The notes below the pieces were generated by a model, which was not told the DNA's origin, did no database searches, and was given only the letters and a program-made list of their open reading frames with translations. 5,817 nucleotides of DNA from Chitinophagaceae bacterium (GTDB lineage Bacteria > Bacteroidota > Bacteroidia > Chitinophagales > Chitinophagaceae). Of this stretch, positions 1-5,817 are shown piece after piece; positions within the stretch are counted from its first letter, which is position 1; every line of letters starts with the position of its first letter. The stretch spans positions 1-5,817 of the forward strand of contig JACVCQ010000178.1 of assembly GCA_016741945.1 (NCBI GenBank), read 5' to 3'. Position numbers and translations under genes: made by a program.

Positions 1-21
1 GTACAATGTTCGATTAAGGCG

Positions 22-29
22 CAAAGGTA
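22..29 (-). promoter_or_regulatory. Leftward Bacteroidota-type -7 promoter box
   Basis: Read on the minus strand this is TACCTTTG, an exact match to the Bacteroidota -7 consensus TAnnTTTG. No TTG lies about 19-21 bp upstream; that region is occupied by the heptamer array at 40-109. No ATG occurs between the box and the left edge, so the gene it would serve lies outside the window. The function is inferred from the motif and its position only. Confidence 0.5.
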
Positions 30-39
30 CAGGTGATAC

Positions 40-109
40 TTGATGTTTTATTTTTTGATCTTTGATTTCTTGATTTGGATGGCTAATGGTTAATAGCTTA
101 TGGCCAATT
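40..109. repeat. Degenerate 7-bp tandem array (about 10 units)
   Basis: The stretch divides into ten consecutive 7-mers: ttgatgt, tttattt, tttgatc, tttgatt, tcttgat, ttggatg, gctaatg, gttaata, gcttatg and gccaatt. Neighbouring units resemble each other, and the word drifts from a TTGAT type on the left to a GCTAATG type on the right. It is noncoding and lies between the leftward -7 box at 22-29 and msrA. Together with the small hairpin at 123-136 it accounts for most of the 213 bp upstream of msrA. Confidence 0.6.
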
Positions 110-122
110 GAAAAAAGTAAAC

Positions 123-136
123 CTGCCTTACGGCAG
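123..136. repeat. Small intergenic hairpin
   Basis: ctgcc-ttac-ggcag forms a 5-bp stem with a 4-nt loop in the msrA upstream region, between A-rich stretches. On the minus strand the stem is followed by a T-rich run, so it could act as a weak leftward terminator. It could equally be a small dispersed palindrome. Nothing else supports a function. Confidence 0.3.
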
Positions 137-213
137 ACAAAATCAAAAAATCACAGATTAACAATCCTTTTGTAAGGATAAAACATTCATACTGTCTGTT
201 TGTTAGATTATCT

Positions 214-888
214 ATGGCTAATTTTATAAAAAACAGGAATATGCGTTTAATGTTTAGTTTCATGGTTTTGGGGATCATTTTGATTTCCTGTGCTCAACTA
301 CCTTCAAAAAAAACGACAAATATGAATACGAAAGTGAACTACAGTGGCATTGTGACCGACACGGCAACATTCGGAGAAGGATGTTTTTGGTGTACGGAGG
401 CTTTTTTTCAGCGATTGGAAGGCGTTTTAGAAGTAGTAAGTGGATATGGCGGTGGATTTGTTGAAAATCCTACTTATGAGCAAGTTTGCGATAAAAATAC
501 CGGTCATGTGGAATTGGCAAGGATCATATATGATCCTACCAAGATTACTTACGACGAATTGTTAGAAGTATTCTGGAAAACCCATGATCCTACTACCCCT
601 AATCAGCAAGGAAATGATATTGGACCCCAATACAGAAGTGTAGTGTATTATCACAATGAGACACAAAAGCAAAAAGCAGAAAAATATAAAGACTTACTCA
701 ATAAAAGTGGCGCATGGGATAAACCCATTGTTACGACCATTGAGCCTTTTAAGAATTTCTATCTGGCGGAGAACTATCATCAAAATTACTATAATGACAA
801 CCCCAATCAAGGATATTGCCGATTTGTAATTAGACCCAAATTGGAGAAATTTGAGAAGGTGTTCAAAGACAAATTGAAGAAACAATAA
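214..888 (+). CDS. msrA: Peptide-methionine (S)-S-oxide reductase MsrA, lipoprotein form
   Basis: MsrA reduces methionine-S-sulfoxide in oxidised proteins back to methionine. The hallmark motif GCFWC is present at residues 56-60, with catalytic Cys57. The family blocks GYGGG (78-82), TGHVE (96-100), the DPTTPNQQGND region (125-135) and AENYHQ (185-190) are all present in order. Cys202, in the C-terminal GYCRF segment, is the likely resolving cysteine. The N-terminus is a lipoprotein signal: a basic start, a hydrophobic stretch (residues 12-24) and a lipobox LISC with Cys26 as the lipidated residue, so the enzyme probably acts on envelope proteins outside the cytoplasm. Translation could start at 214 or at the ATG at 241; the latter gives a more compact signal peptide with the lipid Cys at residue 17. 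Neither start has a convincing Shine-Dalgarno, so the longer form is given. The 224-residue length fits a full MsrA domain plus signal. It is followed by a strong terminator and looks monocistronic. Confidence 0.95.
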   Translation: MANFIKNRNMRLMFSFMVLGIILISCAQLPSKKTTNMNTKVNYSGIVTDTATFGEGCFWCTEAFFQRLEGVLEVVSGYGGGFVENPTYEQVCDKNTGHVELARIIYDPTKITYDELLEVFWKTHDPTTPNQQGNDIGPQYRSVVYYHNETQKQKAEKYKDLLNKSGAWDKPIVTTIEPFKNFYLAENYHQNYYNDNPNQGYCRFVIRPKLEKFEKVFKDKLKKQ

Positions 889-903
889 CCTAAGTCTTAT
901 TAT

Positions 904-955
904 AAAAGCCGCATATTCATCCGCCTGAGGCGGATGAATATGCGGCTTTTTTTTT
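904..955 (+). terminator. Rho-independent terminator of msrA
   Basis: A perfect 22-bp inverted repeat (904-925 against 929-950) with a 3-nt TGA loop is followed by an uninterrupted T run to 955. It lies 15 nt after the msrA stop codon. The stem is unusually long and its tip is the palindrome ccgcctgaggcgg, a GC-rich patch in AT-rich surroundings. The left arm begins with only four A, so it should work mainly in the rightward direction. Confidence 0.9.
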
Positions 956-1046
956 GCTTTTATTTAGCAGCCATCCCATTAAAATCTGTGTAAACTAGTT
1001 TTCTGCACCTTATTTTTACAGGATTCTATTAATAGTTAACAGACCC

Positions 1047-2537
1047 ATGGGAAGTATTCGTAAACAAACCATCATTTCTAGTGTACTGGTTTATATTGGT
1101 TTTGCCATTGGGTTTGTGAATCATTATTTCTACACCAAAAATGGTTCTTTTACACCCGAACAATTTGGATTAACGCGTATTTTCTTTGATTTCGCTCAAA
1201 ATATGATGGCGTTTGGGGCAATGGGTGTCATTCCGGTTATTTATAAATTCTACCCTTATTACAAAGACAATCTAGAAACTCGTAAAATCGATCTAATGAC
1301 TTGGGCGATGTTAGCATCTATCATTGGATTTGTTATCGTTTTATTGAGTGGCTTTATTTTTCAACCATTTTTTGTCGAGAAATACCAAGAAAAGTCCCCT
1401 CTTATCCTTGATTATTACTATTGGATGTTCCCTTTTGCCATGGGCATGTTATTCTTTTCGGTAATTGAAGGATTTAGTTGGGCATTACAATTATCTGTGG
1501 TATCCAATTTTTTAAAAGAAACATTATTACGGATTATTACAAGTTTGTTGATTGGAATGTTTTATTTCAAATGGATTAGTTTTACCACGTTTATTTACCT
1601 GTTTTCATTTCAATACCTCGCAATCTTCTTATTCTTGTTTATTTACTTGTTACGTAATGGTCATCTTCATTTTCATTTTAAGATTAGTCGCGTCACAAGG
1701 AAATTTTGGAAAAAGATTCTTTCCATGCAAATATTGATTTATGGAGGTACTTTGATTGCTTCTTTAGCAGCCACGATAGATAGCTTTATTATTGCAGGAT
1801 TCCAAGGACTCACCGCAGTGGGTATTTTTGTGTTTGCCCAGTTTACTGCCAATGTTATTCAAGTACCGCAAAGAAGTATACAAGCAGTATCCTCTAGCTT
1901 TCTTTCCAGAGCCTGGAAGGATAAAAATTATCCGGAGATACATCGTATTTATTCCAGATCCTGTATCAACCTTTTGTTAATGGCTTTATTTTTATTTGGA
2001 AACATTTGGCTTAACGCTGAAGAAGGTATCAAGGTTTTAAATATTCAAGAGGAGTATTTAAGTAGTTTGAATGTAATTTTCATTTTAGGCGTTGTACGGA
2101 TTATAGATGCAGGTACAGGACTAAATGCAATGGTTATCAATACTTCTACATATTGGCGATTTGACTTTATTAGTGGTGTGGTCTTGATTGGGCTCCGTTT
2201 ACCATTAACCTATTTCATGATCAAGCGCTATGGTATCATTGGGTCGGCCTATGCTGAGCTAATTGCATACGCCACTTATAATTTTATCCGATATGAATTT
2301 CTCCGACGCAAATTCAATATGCAGCCATTCTCTATGAAGACTTTATACTCCTTGGTTTTGGCAATAGCAGCTTATTTTATATGCCAACAAGCTTTTGGCA
2401 GTCTTGGAGGTTGGATACAGATTATTTGTAATGGTATTGTCTTCTCATTAATCATGATTGCAGGCATATTTCTCTTGAAACTTACTCCGGATGCGATGCA
2501 ATTGTATGATGTGGTGAAGAAGAGGTGGAGTAGCTAA
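1047..2537 (+). CDS. Polysaccharide/oligosaccharide flippase-like membrane protein (MOP superfamily)
   Basis: This is a 496-residue, very hydrophobic protein with about 14 predicted membrane segments, roughly at residues 10-28, 45-67, 84-107, 122-144, 155-175, 181-202, 226-250, 254-275, 306-322, 340-362, 371-392, 396-415, 430-449 and 455-477. Length, helix count and the N-terminal pattern (a first helix followed by a FTPEQFGLTR-like loop) fit Wzx/RfbX-type flippases of the MOP superfamily, which move lipid-linked sugar units across the inner membrane. The loop around residues 276-292 (RSIQAVSSSFLSRAW) is also of this type. The start at 1047 is the first ATG that keeps the whole first helix. 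It has no Shine-Dalgarno and no clear -7 box nearby. No glycosyltransferase genes flank it, so the substrate cannot be inferred; a cell-wall or lipid export role is also possible. It runs alone, convergent with the next gene. Confidence 0.8.
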   Translation: MGSIRKQTIISSVLVYIGFAIGFVNHYFYTKNGSFTPEQFGLTRIFFDFAQNMMAFGAMGVIPVIYKFYPYYKDNLETRKIDLMTWAMLASIIGFVIVLLSGFIFQPFFVEKYQEKSPLILDYYYWMFPFAMGMLFFSVIEGFSWALQLSVVSNFLKETLLRIITSLLIGMFYFKWISFTTFIYLFSFQYLAIFLFLFIYLLRNGHLHFHFKISRVTRKFWKKILSMQILIYGGTLIASLAATIDSFIIAGFQGLTAVGIFVFAQFTANVIQVPQRSIQAVSSSFLSRAWKDKNYPEIHRIYSRSCINLLLMALFLFGNIWLNAEEGIKVLNIQEEYLSSLNVIFILGVVRIIDAGTGLNAMVINTSTYWRFDFISGVVLIGLRLPLTYFMIKRYGIIGSAYAELIAYATYNFIRYEFLRRKFNMQPFSMKTLYSLVLAIAAYFICQQAFGSLGGWIQIICNGIVFSLIMIAGIFLLKLTPDAMQLYDVVKKRWSS

Positions 2538-2539
2538 TG

Positions 2540-2603
<64 letters not shown>

Positions 2604-2650
2604 GAAAAACTTGAGTAGGATTAGGATTATTGTGGTTGCAGTAAAAAAAA

Positions 2651-2706
2651 TCTACCATCTGATATCTGCGATCTGCTATCACCTATTTGCTATCAGCCAT
2701 CCTCTA
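2651..2706. repeat. Degenerate heptamer array with TCTGCTA-like units
   Basis: Eight contiguous 7-mers are seen: tctacca, tctgata, tctgcga, tctgcta, tcaccta, tttgcta, tcagcca and tcctcta. The array ends exactly at the stop codon of the minus-strand gene (2707-2709) and begins after an A8 run (2643-2650). That run would be a T8 run for leftward transcripts, so part of the region may help end transcription from the minus gene, but no convincing stem was found. With the array at 2541-2603 it makes up most of the convergent intergenic gap. Confidence 0.65.
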
Positions 2707-3459
2707 TTACAGTATCACGTACTCACCTTTCCTATTCACAGATATCAGCGGTAGCTTTTTATTCTCTTCGAAGTAGTCGTATACTTCTTTGAGACGGGTA
2801 GAGAACTTTTGATACTCTTTATCTTCTTTGCTGTTTCGTTCTAGATACTCTTGACTTCTGTTGTTACTGAAACGTATAGGATAGATGTGTACGGGAATAA
2901 AATCTTGTCCCTGGTTCCGTGCATGTGATGCCAATACATATAACTCTTCTATCTGATCATTTTGTATGGGTATACATCCTACTGTAATACAACTTCCATG
3001 AATATAGATATCACTTCCCGGCTTGATCGAATCACTCAAAAACAAATCTGAGGCATTGGGATAATTCAACCCCAATGACAAATGGTACATGCTTTTGGGA
3101 TTGAACTCATTGATATAATAAAAACCCTCAGGAACCTGATAATCACCTTCCATTCTTTTAGGCCCAAGTGTGCCGGAAAGAGCGCATATCTTATAGGTTT
3201 TGAATAACTTATAGGGTTCTGCTGAAGTATTTCTTACCCATACTTCAAGCTGACTGTCATACTTAAAACTACGGATATACATATCTTTTGCCGGCCATTG
3301 AAGTTTGGCTGTTGCAAATTGTTTCTTTAAGGTATCCTCCTTGGAACGAATGGCCTGTGCAACCCTTGGAAATACACGCTGATTTTCAATAAAACCCGAC
3401 TGTCCATATATGGATAATGTGGTCATCAATATTGAGAACAAAAACAGGGGGCATTTCAT
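2707..3459 (-). CDS. Secreted L,D-transpeptidase (YkuD) domain protein, YafK-like
   Basis: YkuD-fold enzymes use an active-site cysteine to make or cut bonds at meso-diaminopimelate in peptidoglycan stem peptides. The signature is HGSCITVGCIPI at residues 154-165, giving His154 and catalytic Cys162; the usual Ser of SxGC is Thr159 here. Upstream, LEVWV (71-75), LFKTYKICALSGTLGPK (85-101), EGDYQVPEGFYYI (104-116) and LSLGLNYPNASD (127-138) follow the YafK/DpaA branch. Members of that branch in Enterobacteria detach the Braun lipoprotein from peptidoglycan, but that exact substrate should not be assumed here. Residues 1-19 form a signal peptide (basic Lys2, hydrophobic 4-18, likely cleavage near Gly19), so it acts in the periplasm. 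The C-terminal region after about residue 200 is charged and probably helical. The ATG at 3459 lies 5 nt after a -7-like box, suggesting a leaderless or nearly leaderless mRNA. It is separated from upstream hppD by a terminator and so has its own transcript. Confidence 0.88.
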   Translation of the reverse strand: MKCPLFLFSILMTTLSIYGQSGFIENQRVFPRVAQAIRSKEDTLKKQFATAKLQWPAKDMYIRSFKYDSQLEVWVRNTSAEPYKLFKTYKICALSGTLGPKRMEGDYQVPEGFYYINEFNPKSMYHLSLGLNYPNASDLFLSDSIKPGSDIYIHGSCITVGCIPIQNDQIEELYVLASHARNQGQDFIPVHIYPIRFSNNRSQEYLERNSKEDKEYQKFSTRLKEVYDYFEENKKLPLISVNRKGEYVIL

Positions 3460-3464
3460 GATTG

Positions 3465-3494
3465 CAAAATACTAAATGGACAATAAGGTACCAA
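3465..3494 (-). promoter_or_regulatory. Promoter of the L,D-transpeptidase gene
   Basis: On the minus strand a TTG (3494-3492) is followed after 20 bp by TATTTTG (3471-3465), a one-base-shorter variant of TAnnTTTG. Only 5 nt then separate the box from the ATG at 3459. The two-part layout and spacing fit the Bacteroidota primary sigma factor. Transcription would start at or next to the start codon. This is the only promoter in the window with a TTG at the expected distance and no heptamer array. Confidence 0.5.
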
Positions 3495-3539
3495 TCAAGT
3501 GACTGTTAAATTGAAACGTCGATAAGTTAGGATTATTGT

Positions 3540-3576
3540 ATAAAAAACCGGAGCCTTTTGGAAAGACTCCGGTCTT
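3540..3576 (-). terminator. Rho-independent terminator of hppD
   Basis: On the minus strand accggag (3573-3567) pairs with ctccggt (3553-3547). A C/A mismatch and 4 further pairs (3565-3562 with 3558-3555) extend the stem, closed by a 3-nt loop. It is followed by T-rich sequence (3547-3541, complement of aaaaaa). It lies about 16 nt after the hppD stop codon and before the promoter of the next leftward gene. Confidence 0.85.
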
Positions 3577-3591
3577 AAATATACTTTCACA

Positions 3592-4719
3592 TTATAGATT
3601 TCCTCTATCAGCTTGTTCTCTTTCAATCGCTTCAAAAAGCGCTTTAAAATTACCCTTCCCAAAACTCTTGGCTCCTTTCCGCTGAATGATTTCAAAGAAA
3701 AGAGTGGGCCTGTCTTCTACAGGTTTGGTAAAAATTTGTAATAAGTATCCCTCATCATCTCTATCTACCAAAATACCTAAGTCGCGCAAAGGATTGAGGT
3801 CTTCATCGATATGACCTACTCTATCCAATAAATCATCGTAATAAGTAGTAGGGACTTTTAAAAATTCAACCCCCCTGTTTTGCAGATCTGTAACTGTTTT
3901 GACAATGTCATTGGTAGCCAACGCCACATGCTGACAACCTTCCCCATTATAAAAGTCAAGATACTCTTCTACCTGAGATTTTTTCTTCCCTTCAGCGGGT
4001 TCATTGATAGGAAATTTGACAAATCCATTTCCATTACTCATGACTTTACTCATCAAAGCTGAGTACTCTGTTGATATATCATTATCATCAAAACTGAGAA
4101 TATTTTTGAAGCCCATAACATTTTCATAAAACTTCACCCAAGGATTCATTTGATTCCATCCAACATTTCCTACACAATGGTCTACATATAATAAGCCTGT
4201 TTCAGCTGGATTGTAGTGACTCTCCCATTTTCGATATCCGGGTAAAAATGAACCACGATAATTTTCTCTTTCGATGAAAAGATGAACTGTATCGCCATAA
4301 GTATGAATACCACTGATCACGACTTCTCCAAATTCATCCGTCAATCTTTGTGGTTCTGAATAACTTTTACCGCCACGTTCAGTAGTTTGCTTCCAGGCAT
4401 CTGTAGCATCTTTTACTTTCAAAGCCAGCACCTTCACTCCATCGCCATGTTTATATACATGATCTGCAATGGCGTTATCGGTGCGTAAAGCTGTAGTAAA
4501 TACAAAAGTCAACTTGTTTTGTCTGATCGCATAACTAGCTCGGTCTTTCACGCCAGTTTCAGGACCTGCATACGCCAAACTTTGAAAACCGAAAGCGGTT
4601 TTATAAAAATGTGCTGCCTGCTTAGCATTCCCTACATAAAATTCAACATAATCAGTTCCCAATAAGGGTAAAAAATCAACAGTAGTAGACTGTACTGAAG
4701 AAGTAACAATCGATTCCAT
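3592..4719 (-). CDS. hppD: 4-Hydroxyphenylpyruvate dioxygenase
   Basis: This Fe(II)-dependent cytoplasmic enzyme converts 4-hydroxyphenylpyruvate to homogentisate with O2, the second step of tyrosine catabolism. The 375-residue protein has the two vicinal-oxygen-chelate halves of the family: an N-terminal half from about residue 20 (GTDYVEFYVGNAKQAAHFY) to 155, and the catalytic half from about 175. The iron ligands can be placed at His181 (LLYVDHCVGN), His264 (GCQHVALATNDI) and Glu343 (LFFEIIQRKG). The C-terminal helix motif GAKSFGKGNFKALFEAIE (349-366), which closes the active site, is intact. Length is close to the usual 355-385. The start at 4719 keeps a short extension before the first domain; no Shine-Dalgarno or -7 box directly precedes it. 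The nearest promoter box is 148 bp upstream, ahead of a 32-codon ORF, so the mRNA probably has that ORF as its leader. No homogentisate dioxygenase gene lies in the window. Confidence 0.97.
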   Translation of the reverse strand: MESIVTSSVQSTTVDFLPLLGTDYVEFYVGNAKQAAHFYKTAFGFQSLAYAGPETGVKDRASYAIRQNKLTFVFTTALRTDNAIADHVYKHGDGVKVLALKVKDATDAWKQTTERGGKSYSEPQRLTDEFGEVVISGIHTYGDTVHLFIERENYRGSFLPGYRKWESHYNPAETGLLYVDHCVGNVGWNQMNPWVKFYENVMGFKNILSFDDNDISTEYSALMSKVMSNGNGFVKFPINEPAEGKKKSQVEEYLDFYNGEGCQHVALATNDIVKTVTDLQNRGVEFLKVPTTYYDDLLDRVGHIDEDLNPLRDLGILVDRDDEGYLLQIFTKPVEDRPTLFFEIIQRKGAKSFGKGNFKALFEAIEREQADRGNL

Positions 4720-4763
4720 ACAATATGTTTAAAGGATGAATGAAAAGAAAAGAGTATGCTCAT

Positions 4764-4862
4764 TTAAGCGTACAAGAAGGCATCCATAGCTAATGCTTCC
4801 ATTAACAAGCAATAGCAACTACGTTTATCGCCAAAAACTTTATGAGGATAGTCTGGAAGCAT
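4764..4862 (-). CDS. Possible 32-aa leader peptide or small protein upstream of hppD
   Basis: An uninterrupted ATG-to-TAA frame of 32 codons begins 4 nt after a perfect TAnnTTTG box and ends 44 nt before the hppD start. It begins MLPDYPHKVFGDKRS and ends MDAFLYA. It has no recognisable domain, signal peptide or membrane helix. Five of 32 residues are Tyr or Phe (positions 5, 10, 17, 29, 31), and there is a CYC motif at 16-18. Two readings are possible. It may be a translated upstream ORF that tunes hppD, for example by sensing aromatic amino acid supply, or a free small protein. Chance is not excluded, because a 33-codon frame is short. A modest imperfect hairpin (GAAGCAT with ATGCCTTC, 9-nt loop) lies within its second half. 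The function is unknown. Confidence 0.4.
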   Translation of the reverse strand: MLPDYPHKVFGDKRSCYCLLMEALAMDAFLYA

Positions 4863-4866
4863 GGTT

Positions 4867-4874
4867 CAAAATTA
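4867..4874 (-). promoter_or_regulatory. -7 promoter box for the small ORF and hppD
   Basis: Read on the minus strand this is TAATTTTG, an exact TAnnTTTG match, followed by AACC and then the ATG of the 32-codon ORF. That spacing predicts a transcript starting at or beside the ATG. No TTG is present 16-24 bp upstream; ACCTA-type heptamers fill that place. It is the only good leftward promoter candidate found upstream of hppD. Confidence 0.5.
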
Positions 4875-4885
4875 GGGATTTTAGG

Positions 4886-4922
4886 GATAGGTGGTAGGTG
4901 CTAGGTACTGGGTACTGGGTAC
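4886..4922. repeat. Left arm of inverted heptamer arrays
   Basis: On the plus strand the repeats taggtgg, taggtgc, taggtac, tgggtac and tgggtac run from 4888 to 4922. On the minus strand they read as ACCCAGT/ACCTAGC/ACCTACC/ACCTATC units pointing toward the leftward -7 box at 4867-4874. The arm continues left into two ttaggga words (4872 and 4881) at 9-bp spacing. Bases 4895-4909 are an exact reverse complement of 4965-4979 in the right arm. Confidence 0.85.
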
Positions 4923-4961
4923 AAGGTTTAGGCTTGTACTTTGTTTTTATACAAAAAACAA
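4919..4961. repeat. Two small hairpins nested between the heptamer arms
   Basis: gtacaag (4919-4925) pairs with cttgtac (4933-4939) around a 7-nt loop. ttgttttt (4941-4948) pairs with aaaaacaa (4954-4961) around a 5-nt loop. Both sit inside the larger inverted repeat made by the heptamer arms, so the whole spacer between hppD and purK could fold into a branched or cruciform structure. The second stem is A/T-only and may be compositional. Confidence 0.5.
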
Positions 4962-4995
4962 CCTAGTACCTAGCACCTAGCACCTAGTACCCCCG
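4961..4995. repeat. Right arm of inverted heptamer arrays
   Basis: Four clean units acctagt, acctagc, acctagc and acctagt are followed by a decayed unit acccccg that ends exactly where the rightward -7 box begins (4996). The array is the inverted counterpart of 4886-4922, with a 15-bp perfect match. Each divergent promoter therefore sees ACCTAGY-type heptamers directly upstream in the same orientation. Confidence 0.9.
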
Positions 4996-5003
4996 TATCT
5001 TCG
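4996..5003 (+). promoter_or_regulatory. -7 promoter box of purK
   Basis: TATCTTCG differs by one base from TAnnTTTG and is followed by CAGTC and then ATG at 5009. The 5-nt spacing predicts a leaderless purK mRNA. The -33 position falls inside the heptamer array, and no TTG is found there. Confidence 0.5.
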
Positions 5004-5008
5004 CAGTC

Positions 5009-5817
5009 ATGAAAGCAGGAATTCTTGGAGGCGGTCAGTTAGGCCGTATGTTATTACAGGCAGCAGCCAATTATACAGTAGAAACATGGGTGATGGAAAA
5101 TGATCCCAATTGTCCGGCTGCTCATCTTTGTCACCATTTCGTTCAAGGAAATATCAATGATTATGAAGCGGTGTATGCATTTGGGAAAGGACTTGATGTA
5201 CTTACCATTGAAATTGAGTCTGTGAATGTAGATGCGCTTGAAAAACTGGAATCAGAAGGCGTAAAAGTTTATCCTAAACCTTCCGCAATCAGAACGATTA
5301 AAAATAAAATTCTGCAAAAAAAATTTTATGAAGCGAATGATATTCCTACATCTGCCTTCATTGTTACCGAGCATCTTAACGACTTGAATCAACACATTTC
5401 ATTTTTACCCGCAGTACATAAGATTGGACAGGGTGGATATGATGGTAAGGGTGTTCAGGTTATTGAAGATGAGCAAGCAATCAAAAAAGGATTTGATGCT
5501 CCTGCTGTACTCGAGAAAATGGTGCCTATTCATAAAGAGATCGCCATGATTGTTGCCATGAATGAAAAAGGAGAAACTGTATTATATCCACCGGCAGAAA
5601 TGGTGTTCGATCCGGTCCTAAACCTGTTGGATTATCAGTTAAGCCCTGCCTCCTTACCGGAAAAAGTATTTTGGAAAGCAGAAGCTATTGCATTGCGGGT
5701 TGTGAAAGCATTGAATAGTCCTGGATTATTTGCTGTAGAATTATTTGTAGATAAGAATGAAGAAGTTCTAGTAAATGAAACAGCACCTCGTGTTCATAAT
5801 AGTGGTCACCATACCAT
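5009..5817 (+). CDS. purK: N5-carboxyaminoimidazole ribonucleotide synthase PurK (3' end outside window)
   Basis: PurK uses ATP and bicarbonate to carboxylate aminoimidazole ribonucleotide to N5-CAIR, the substrate of the PurE mutase in de novo purine synthesis. It is an ATP-grasp enzyme of the cytoplasm. The 269 visible codons are open to the right edge, and families of this type usually run 355-390 residues, so about the last quarter is missing. The N-terminal Rossmann-like motif GILGGGQLGRML is at residues 4-15 and the EIESV block at 68-72. The ATP-grasp glycine loop GQGGYDGKGV is at 140-149. The C-terminal catalytic stretch NETAPRVHNSGHHT (256-269), containing metal- and substrate-binding residues, ends at the window edge. 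The start follows a -7-like box by 5 nt with no Shine-Dalgarno. It is transcribed divergently from hppD across the inverted heptamer arrays. Nothing suggests damage in the visible part. Confidence 0.95.
   Translation, partial: MKAGILGGGQLGRMLLQAAANYTVETWVMENDPNCPAAHLCHHFVQGNINDYEAVYAFGKGLDVLTIEIESVNVDALEKLESEGVKVYPKPSAIRTIKNKILQKKFYEANDIPTSAFIVTEHLNDLNQHISFLPAVHKIGQGGYDGKGVQVIEDEQAIKKGFDAPAVLEKMVPIHKEIAMIVAMNEKGETVLYPPAEMVFDPVLNLLDYQLSPASLPEKVFWKAEAIALRVVKALNSPGLFAVELFVDKNEEVLVNETAPRVHNSGHHT

Noticed and set aside
165..172. Possible -7 box TCCTTTTG for msrA
   Set aside because: It has one mismatch at a key position and no TTG about 20 bp upstream; too weak to list as the msrA promoter.
996..1003. 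Possible -7 box TAGTTTTC for the flippase gene
   Set aside because: The final base is wrong, no TTG lies at a suitable distance, and it is 43 nt from the start codon, unlike the other promoters here.
1552..1980. Short plus-strand frames inside the flippase gene
   Set aside because: They are out-of-frame shadows of a well-supported membrane protein, with no start signals or recognisable sequence.
2621..3539. 13-bp direct repeat ttaggattattgt at 2621-2633 and 3527-3539 flanking the L,D-transpeptidase gene
   Set aside because: In a 5.8-kb AT-rich sequence one shared 13-mer is not unlikely, there are no terminal inverted repeats or transposase, and the gene looks native.
3495..3695. Minus-strand 66-codon frame overlapping the hppD 3' end and its terminator
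   Set aside because: It runs through the terminator hairpin in another frame and has no family resemblance.

Overview
The window looks like a chromosomal segment from a Bacteroidota bacterium, most likely a Chitinophagaceae/Sphingobacteriales-type genome. The evidence is a low-GC sequence, almost no Shine-Dalgarno sites, several -7 boxes of the Bacteroidota type (TAnnTTTG or close variants) lying only 4-5 nt before start codons, and the family types of the five main proteins. The lineage is inferred from these traits, not from a database match.

Layout from left to right. Bases 1-213 hold a leftward-facing -7 box (22-29) and a degenerate 7-bp repeat array (40-109). Next is msrA (214-888, +), a lipoprotein-type methionine sulfoxide reductase A, closed by a perfect 22-bp terminator hairpin. 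A 14-helix polysaccharide flippase-like protein (1047-2537, +) follows. It converges on a secreted YafK-type L,D-transpeptidase-fold protein (2707-3459, -), and the 169-bp gap between them is mostly made of two different 7-bp repeat arrays. Upstream on the minus strand, separated by a rho-independent terminator, is hppD (3592-4719, -) for tyrosine catabolism. It is preceded by an untracked 32-codon ORF (4764-4862, -) that begins 4 nt after a perfect -7 box. A large inverted pair of 7-bp arrays (about 4886-4995) then separates this unit from purK (5009 to window end, +; 3' end missing).

The genes do not form one pathway. They are ordinary housekeeping or cell-envelope genes: protein repair, envelope glycan export, peptidoglycan processing, tyrosine breakdown and purine synthesis. 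The unusual content is between the genes. There are five separate heptamer arrays with different words but the same 7-bp period. Three of them end 7-11 bp upstream of a -7 promoter box, where the usual -33 TTG is absent. The one promoter without a heptamer array (for the L,D-transpeptidase gene) does have a TTG at 20-bp spacing. That correlation, the apparent leaderless starts and the small aromatic-rich ORF ahead of hppD are the main points to follow up.
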